From Bacillus sp. 522_BSPC (GTDB taxonomy: Bacteria > Bacillota > Bacilli > Bacillales > Cytobacillaceae), in the NCBI RefSeq assembly GCF_001076885.1, contig NZ_JVDT01000013.1:1-35591 (forward strand): a stretch of 35,591 bases of DNA, given 5' to 3'. This document shows positions 29,597-35,591 of this stretch, one piece after another. Both the position numbers and the translations under genes were made by a program. How positions within the stretch are numbered: the stretch's first letter is position 1; every line of letters starts with the position of its first letter. The notes under the pieces are model-generated. The model was not told where the DNA came from. It searched no databases and saw nothing but the letters and a program-made list of their open reading frames with translations.

Positions 29597-31141
29597 ATGT
29601 CTAAGTTTTTAAAAGGAACAATGATTTTACTTATAGCTGGATTTATTACCAGAGTATTAGGATTTATAAATCGAATTGTGATTGCACGGTTTATTGGAGA
29701 TGATGGGGTTGGGCTTTATATGATGGTATATCCAACAATGATTTTAGTTGTTACCATCACTCAACTTGGACTACCTGTTGCCATCTCTAAAAATGTGGCA
29801 GAAGCGGAAGCGGAGGGTAATTTACGTAAAGTAAAGAGCATATTAATTGTTTCATTAAGTACAACCCTAGGCTTAACTCTCCTATTTACACCAGCTTTAT
29901 TTCTTTTGGCTCCTTATCTTTCTCAAACATTGTTTACAGATGAACGGACACTTTTGCCGCTTCTTGCGATTACGCCAATCATACCCATTATTGCTGTTTC
30001 CTCTGTATTAAGAGGATATTTTCAAGGAAGACAAAACATGAAGCCTGCAGCAACCTCGCAAGTAATTGAACAAGTCATTCGTATTGCATTGATTGCCACC
30101 TTAACAAAAGCGTTTTTACCACTTGGTGTTGAATATGCTGCAGCTGGCGCAATGTTAGCATCTGTTCTTGGTGAACTAGCTTCCTTGTTTTATTTACTAG
30201 CATCCTTTAAATGGAGAAAAACATTCCATTTACGGAAAAGGTTCTTTCAATACGTACATAATGGGAAAAGTACTTTTCAAGAGCTAATGACTATTGCATT
30301 ACCGACTACAGGGAGCAGAATGGTTGGAAGCATCGCTTGGTTTATTGAACCAATTGTTGTTGCTCACAGCTTATCTATAGCAGGTCTCTCTGCTGTAAAT
30401 GCAACAAAACAGTATGGGGTATTAACTGGATTTGCGCTTCCACTCTTGATGCTGCCATCCTTCTTTACTCAATCCTTATCAACTTCTCTTGTTCCTGCAA
30501 TTAGTGAAGCCAAAGCAAGTAATCAATTAAAGCTAATTGAGCATTTATTACAGCAAGCACTTAAATTTACCTTTATGACGGGTGGCCTAGCCATTATTGT
30601 GCTCTATGTATTAGCAGAGCCTTTAATGACCATTATGTATGGAAGTACAAGAGGAACCTCTTTCATTCAATTAATGGCACCTTTTTTTATTCTCAATTAT
30701 TATCAAGGACCTCTCCAAGCAGCTTTGCAAGCCTTGAATTTTGCCAGAGCAGCAATGATTAATAGTTTTATTGGCGCCGGTGTAAAAACAGGGTTGATTT
30801 TGCTTCTTGCAAGTAGGCCAGAATTCGGAATATACGGTGTAGCCATTGCGTTAATTGTGGGGTTTGTTTTAGTAACAATGCTCCATTTTGCAACAATCTT
30901 AAAGACAATTAGCTTTTCTATAATTGTCAAAGATTATCTGAAAATGCTACTTAGTATTTCCTTAACGGCATATTTAGGAACCTTTTTAGTCAAGACTATT
31001 TCATTTTCTTCTATCTTATTGCAATTAATTAGTATTACAAGCATCATATGTATTTTTTATGTAATATTGCTTTTCCTTTTCCGTTTAATGACCAAAAAAG
31101 ATTTAGCAAAAATCCCATGGTTTGGCCGCTTTTTCTCTTAA
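29597..31141 (+). CDS. spoVB: Stage V sporulation protein B (SpoVB)
   Basis: MOP-superfamily (MATE/flippase-like) membrane protein of 514 residues with about 12-14 membrane segments throughout. It starts SKFLKGTMILLIAGFITRVL and ends in a basic tail. SpoVB is needed for spore cortex formation, probably for moving lipid-linked peptidoglycan precursors in the mother cell. The ATG has a GAAGGCAGGGA site. Plus-strand gene that converges on the DUF421 gene with a hairpin between. It is good evidence that the host forms endospores. Paralogs (YkvU, YtgP-type) are possible, but the location beside comN and yrbG is specific for spoVB. Confidence 0.95.
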   Translation: MSKFLKGTMILLIAGFITRVLGFINRIVIARFIGDDGVGLYMMVYPTMILVVTITQLGLPVAISKNVAEAEAEGNLRKVKSILIVSLSTTLGLTLLFTPALFLLAPYLSQTLFTDERTLLPLLAITPIIPIIAVSSVLRGYFQGRQNMKPAATSQVIEQVIRIALIATLTKAFLPLGVEYAAAGAMLASVLGELASLFYLLASFKWRKTFHLRKRFFQYVHNGKSTFQELMTIALPTTGSRMVGSIAWFIEPIVVAHSLSIAGLSAVNATKQYGVLTGFALPLLMLPSFFTQSLSTSLVPAISEAKASNQLKLIEHLLQQALKFTFMTGGLAIIVLYVLAEPLMTIMYGSTRGTSFIQLMAPFFILNYYQGPLQAALQALNFARAAMINSFIGAGVKTGLILLLASRPEFGIYGVAIALIVGFVLVTMLHFATILKTISFSIIVKDYLKMLLSISLTAYLGTFLVKTISFSSILLQLISITSIICIFYVILLFLFRLMTKKDLAKIPWFGRFFS

Positions 31142-31155
31142 ATATTTATTTTACT

Positions 31156-31197
31156 AGCAATCAGCAGATGTTGAAAAACATTCCACTGATTGCTTTT
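31156..31197. terminator. Terminator between spoVB and the DUF421 gene
   Basis: Stem AGCAATCAG (31156-31164) with CTGATTGCT (31186-31194). A TTT follows on the plus strand; the minus side has no long T run. It most probably ends spoVB and may also serve the convergent gene. Confidence 0.75.
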
Positions 31198-31228
31198 GCT
31201 ATCTTGTAAACGATTATCAGAATGTTTT

Positions 31229-31870
31229 TTAATGATCCATTAAATCAATATAAAATTCCCCATCTTGGTAGCTGCAAAATGATATGTTTTTAATATTGGT
31301 ATAGCCTTTTTCTTTTAATTGCTGCCTAAGCCATAAATTTGTTTTGCCTATTTTTGTTAAATTACTTTCTTGAATGATCCCATCCATAATGAGTGGGATG
31401 GTAATAGATAGTTTATTTTTTTCTTTTTCAAATACAGATAATTTTCCTGATGTTTCCAATATCGCAAATTCTACATCTGCAATATTGCGGATGTTTTTTT
31501 CTCTCAGCTGAATTAATAAATCATCATAATTATATCGCTGACTTTTCATTGCTGTTTCATCAATTTCGCCATTTTTGATGATAAAGGTTGGTTCTCCTTC
31601 AATAAAATCGCGCATTTTTTTGCTTTTCAAGGATAAGAATGCTAGTAACACTTGAATGGATAAAAGAATAAACATTGGCAATAAAGTTGGCAATAGAGGA
31701 TCCTGATAATCTTCTATTGCGACAACAGCTATTTCAGCAATCATGATGAAAACAACTAAATCTAATATACTTAATTCTCCTATTTCCCTTTTTCCCATTA
31801 AGCGAAAAATAAGAACGATAAGCACATATATCAAAATCGTTCTAAACAAAATGATCAAATATTGTTCCAC
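31229..31870 (-). CDS. DUF421 (YetF-like) membrane protein, YrbG ortholog
   Basis: 213 residues, started at GTG 31870 with GGAGGAG five or so bases upstream. An apparent TTG start six codons earlier overlaps that ribosome site. It has three membrane helices (about 6-24, 33-50 and 55-78) with GKREIGELSILDLVVFIMIA between and within them, then a soluble C-terminal domain of two similar halves (FIEGEPTFIIKNGEI, then a stretch with WLRQQLKEKGY). This is the DUF421/YetF architecture. In B. subtilis the gene here is yrbG. Function is unknown; some relatives (YetF, YkjA) belong to spore germination-linked complexes, which is not evidence for this one. Confidence 0.85.
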   Translation of the reverse strand: MEQYLIILFRTILIYVLIVLIFRLMGKREIGELSILDLVVFIMIAEIAVVAIEDYQDPLLPTLLPMFILLSIQVLLAFLSLKSKKMRDFIEGEPTFIIKNGEIDETAMKSQRYNYDDLLIQLREKNIRNIADVEFAILETSGKLSVFEKEKNKLSITIPLIMDGIIQESNLTKIGKTNLWLRQQLKEKGYTNIKNISFCSYQDGEFYIDLMDH

Positions 31871-32140
31871 ATTATCTCCTCCGATCAAATATGTTCCCTA
31901 TTTAATCTGCACCATACAGAAAAAATAATACGAGAAAGAACACGTTGACACATCACCAAACACTGAAAAACTGCTATCTAAATAGGGATAATCTGAAGGT
32001 GATTCTTTCATTTTGCACATCTTAATCAGAAAAATACGATTTCAACTATTTTTTTATTCTATTTTTACTTGTACTGAATATGCTTGTACTAGAATACTTT
32101 TATAGAAGATTTAAGATGGGGTGGAAAGGAGAGGTTTACA

Positions 32141-32521
32141 ATCGAAGAGAGTAAGCATGTTGGCAGTTCTGTTTTATACGGATTAATTGCCATTTTCATT
32201 ATGTTAATAACGAGTAGTTTATTCTTTTCCTTATTATTAAGATTTACATCTATTCAAGAATCATCTCTGCAATATATTATTACTGCTGTATCGTTTATTA
32301 CTTTGTTTGCAGGTGGTTTTATTTCAGGTGGGAAAGGGAAAGAAAAAGGCTGGTTTCTAGGCGGTCTTACAGGGCTAATCTATTCTACCATCATTTTTTT
32401 ATTTTCCTTTTTAGGATCTGATCAGCTATTTACGATGGAGCAAACAATTTATCATGTATGTTATACGCTTATTTGTATGATGGGTGGAATTTTGGGTGTA
32501 AATCTTTCAAAAAATAATTAA
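32141..32521 (+). CDS. TIGR04086-family membrane protein (YrzE-like)
   Basis: About 126 residues with four membrane segments. The first ATG in frame (32201) would cut the first segment in half. Reading back, the frame is open to a stop at 32090-32092 and contains no ATG, GTG or TTG. A good site AAAGGAGAGG (32125-32134) stands six bases before an ATC at 32141, after which EESKHVGSSVLYGLIAI reads like the family N-terminus. I therefore place the start at that ATC, unusual (compare the AUU start of infC), or else the base has mutated or is a sequencing error. It is convergent with yajC and shares a bidirectional terminator with it. YrzE function is unknown. Confidence 0.75.
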   Translation: MEESKHVGSSVLYGLIAIFIMLITSSLFFSLLLRFTSIQESSLQYIITAVSFITLFAGGFISGGKGKEKGWFLGGLTGLIYSTIIFLFSFLGSDQLFTMEQTIYHVCYTLICMMGGILGVNLSKNN

Positions 32522-32562
32522 TAACACACTTAAAAATGTATATTTACCGCAACTAAAAAAAT

Positions 32563-32598
32563 AAAAAGTGCAATCTTATTGGTAAGACTGCACTTTTT
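32563..32598. terminator. Bidirectional terminator between yrzE-like gene and yajC
   Basis: Arms 32563-32578 and 32583-32598 pair almost fully (one mismatch), with five As before and five Ts after, so it can act for both convergent genes. Confidence 0.94.
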
Positions 32599-32602
32599 GC
32601 TC

Positions 32603-32905
32603 TTATTCTTCTACTTTGTCTAAAGTTGGGCTTGCAACTGTTGCGGAAGATTCTACAACTTCACGAATTGCATTGCGATCAAAAGTTAAGCGTGAACCAT
32701 CTTTTGATTTTAATACAATTGTCCCCTCATCAATTGCATCGATTGTAGCATGCATGCCGCCAATCGTGACAATCTTATCCCCTTTTTTCAAGCTACTCTG
32801 CATATCGCGTACAGATCTTTGACGCTTTTGCTGTGGACGAATTAGCAAGAAATAGAATAATACAAACATTAAAATAAACGGTAATAAACTTGCAAGTTGT
32901 GCCAT
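32603..32905 (-). CDS. yajC: Preprotein translocase subunit YajC
   Basis: Small single-pass membrane protein of 100 residues that associates with SecDF in the Sec translocase. The N-terminal helix is about 4-21 (LLPFILMFVLFYFLLIRPQQ), then the conserved RPQQKRQ and a soluble domain with DKIVTIGGMHATIDAI. A GGAGG site precedes the ATG. It is the last gene of the queA-tgt-yajC operon, 30 bases after tgt. This order is conserved across many bacteria. Its terminator is shared with the gene on the other strand. Confidence 0.95.
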   Translation of the reverse strand: MAQLASLLPFILMFVLFYFLLIRPQQKRQRSVRDMQSSLKKGDKIVTIGGMHATIDAIDEGTIVLKSKDGSRLTFDRNAIREVVESSATVASPTLDKVEE

Positions 32906-32935
32906 TTATATTTCCCCTCCTTTCAAGTTCTTCTA

Positions 32936-34114
<1,179 letters not shown>

Positions 34115-34236
34115 TCATCAACTTCCTATCGTTTTTTACATAATGATATTTATTAAACAAACTTATAGAATCAACTATATATTCTAATGAATATCACTGC
34201 GAAACTCAAGTAATTCGTGAACCTATCTTCCTTTAT

Positions 34237-35265
34237 CTAACGTATAAACATAGCATCGCCAAAACTAAAGAATCGATATCTTTCTTTTACTGCCGTTTCA
34301 TAAGCATGAAGTACATTTTCTCTTCCAGCTAGTGCACTAACTAACATTATCAATGTTGATTTAGGTAAATGAAAATTCGTAATCATTCCATCAATTCCTT
34401 TAAACTCATAGCCAGGATAAATAAAGATACTTGTCCATCCACTGCTTTCTACAAATTTTCCGTTATTTGCGGATGCAATTGTTTCAAGTGTTCGAGTAGA
34501 CGTTGTCCCAACGGAAAGAATCCGCCCACCTTCTGCACGTACTTTATTTAATAATGATGCCGTTTCTCCATTAATTTGATAAAATTCGGCGTGCATTTCA
34601 TGCTTATCTACTTCTTCTACATTAACAGGACGGAAGGTACCAAGACCAACATGAAGAGTAATAAATGCAATATGTACTCCCTTTTCTTTCAAAGCATCCA
34701 ATAAATCAGTTGTAAAATGTAGTCCAGCTGTCGGAGCAGCCGCAGAGCCTCTTTCTTTTGCATAAACTGTTTGATAACGATCTTGATCGTCTAATTTTTC
34801 TTTAATATATGGCGGCAACGGCATCTCACCAAGTTGATCTAGAATCTCATAAAAAATCCCTTCATACTGAAAATCGAGAATCCGACCTCCGTGCTCTAAT
34901 TCTTTTACACACACAGCTTTTAATTTACCGTCTCCAAAGGTAATAATCGTACCTTCTTTTACCCTTTTAGCAGGCTTGACAAGTGTTTCCCATTTGTCTT
35001 CCTCTTGTTGCTTTAATAAAAGCACCTCGATATGTGCTCCAGTATCTTCTTTCTCGCCATGTAATCTTGCTGGCAATACTCTTGTATCATTTAATACTAG
35101 ACAATCACCAGGATTGATATACTCATAAATATCCTTAAATTTGCGATGCTCTAATTCACCAGTATCTTTATTTACAACCATTAATCGACTACTTGTGCGA
35201 TCCTCTAAAGGAGTTTGTGCGATTAATTCTTCTGGTAAATGAAAATCAAATAAATCTACTTTCAT
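34237..35265 (-). CDS. queA: S-adenosylmethionine:tRNA ribosyltransferase-isomerase QueA
   Basis: Transfers the ribosyl part of SAM to preQ1 at tRNA position 34, giving epoxyqueuosine. It has 342 residues, exactly the usual Bacillus length, from the ATG at 35265 ([21 protein letters not shown]). A GTG three codons upstream overlaps the AGGTGA ribosome site and is not used. Conserved motifs are [10 protein letters not shown] near the N-terminus, [13 protein letters not shown] in the middle and [17 protein letters not shown] near the end. It is the first gene of the queA-tgt-yajC unit. Confidence 0.97.
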   Translation of the reverse strand: MKVDLFDFHLPEELIAQTPLEDRTSSRLMVVNKDTGELEHRKFKDIYEYINPGDCLVLNDTRVLPARLHGEKEDTGAHIEVLLLKQQEEDKWETLVKPAKRVKEGTIITFGDGKLKAVCVKELEHGGRILDFQYEGIFYEILDQLGEMPLPPYIKEKLDDQDRYQTVYAKERGSAAAPTAGLHFTTDLLDALKEKGVHIAFITLHVGLGTFRPVNVEEVDKHEMHAEFYQINGETASLLNKVRAEGGRILSVGTTSTRTLETIASANNGKFVESSGWTSIFIYPGYEFKGIDGMITNFHLPKSTLIMLVSALAGRENVLHAYETAVKERYRFFSFGDAMFIR

Positions 35266-35302
35266 GTCTGTCACCTATTCTTTCTTTCATGCAATTAAAA
35301 TC

Positions 35303-35512
35303 TTAACGAAATTTTCCTATAAAATAAAAAACGAGCGATAAAACAATACTAATTACAATGCAAGTTGTAATCGGAAAATAAAAAGTCGAATGTTCTTTTT
35401 TTATTAGAATGTCACCAGGAAGCTTTCCAATAGGGACAAATTGCATGATAAGCCCGATCAGAAATACAATTATGCCGATGATCATTATATATTTGGAAAT
35501 TTCATTCATCAT
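35303..35512 (-). CDS. DUF2905 membrane protein (YrzS-like)
   Basis: 69 residues with two membrane helices (about 9-27 and 47-67) and the family core FVPIGKLPGDILIKKE between them. In B. subtilis this kind of gene (yrzS) stands between ruvB and queA, so ruvB is the gene I would expect next, past the right edge. The start is either of two adjacent ATGs. Function is unknown. Confidence 0.85.
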   Translation of the reverse strand: MMNEISKYIMIIGIIVFLIGLIMQFVPIGKLPGDILIKKEHSTFYFPITTCIVISIVLSLVFYFIGKFR

Positions 35513-35591
35513 TCTCTTCCTTTATATCATTTGTTTTATTTTATAGATTGGCTGTTTTCGTAAAGTTTGTTGCGATTACCCGCAGCCGGAA

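Noticed and set aside
35513-35591. 3' end of ruvB at the right edge
   Set aside because: ruvB would be expected here from gene order, but none of the frames in these 79 bases reads like the RuvB C-terminus.

Overview
The window is a chromosomal segment from a low-GC, endospore-forming member of the Bacillaceae. Evidence is the AT-rich sequence, strong AGGAGG-type ribosome sites, spoVB and comN, a T-box leader before hisS-aspS, and a gene order that follows Bacillus subtilis: mnmA, yrvO, cymR ... rarA ... tcdA, aspS, hisS, yrzK, yrvJ, dtd, relA, apt, recJ, lapA, secDF, comN, spoVB, yrbG, yrzE, yajC, tgt, queA, yrzS. I cannot fix the genus. Almost everything reads on the minus strand. The plus-strand exceptions are yrvJ, spoVB and yrzE.

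Positions 150-3695: tRNA 2-thiouridylation (mnmA with its sulfur donor yrvO), the cysteine regulator cymR, and a YczE-type membrane protein overlapping cymR. Positions 3995-7136: a three-gene accessory cassette (M20 amidohydrolase, GNAT acyltransferase, enolase-superfamily N-succinylamino acid racemase) matching the known pathway that converts D- to L-amino acids irreversibly. Then rarA, an ABC exporter pair, and tcdA. The two accessory blocks interrupt an otherwise conserved order.

Positions 11555-15470: the aspS-tcdA gap, which carries mutually exclusive inverted repeats, then aspS and hisS under a T-box leader with a textbook sigma-A promoter. Positions 15496-21142: a small conserved protein, an SH3b/amidase cell-wall enzyme, dtd, relA and apt.

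The main discovery is at 21133-25805. recJ is split by a 2309-nt group II intron (23220-25528, minus strand) that falls inside an Asp codon of the first catalytic motif (DYDADG). The RNA signals needed for splicing are present: a GTGCG start, a complete domain V, and domain VI with a bulged A eight bases from the 3' end. Precise removal joins the exons into a 787-residue RecJ. The intron's own reverse transcriptase/maturase is broken by a one-base frameshift and an internal deletion that removed the catalytic YADD region, while its C-terminal maturase and HNH portion remains. RecJ production therefore appears to need splicing helped in trans or by the RNA alone.

Positions 26018-35512: lapA-type protein, secDF, comN, spoVB, a DUF421 protein, a TIGR04086 membrane protein that seems to lack a normal start codon, then yajC, tgt and queA (Sec accessory and queuosine synthesis) and a DUF2905 protein. 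Convergent gene pairs are separated by clear hairpin terminators. I saw no tRNA, rRNA, CRISPR array, prophage or IS element.
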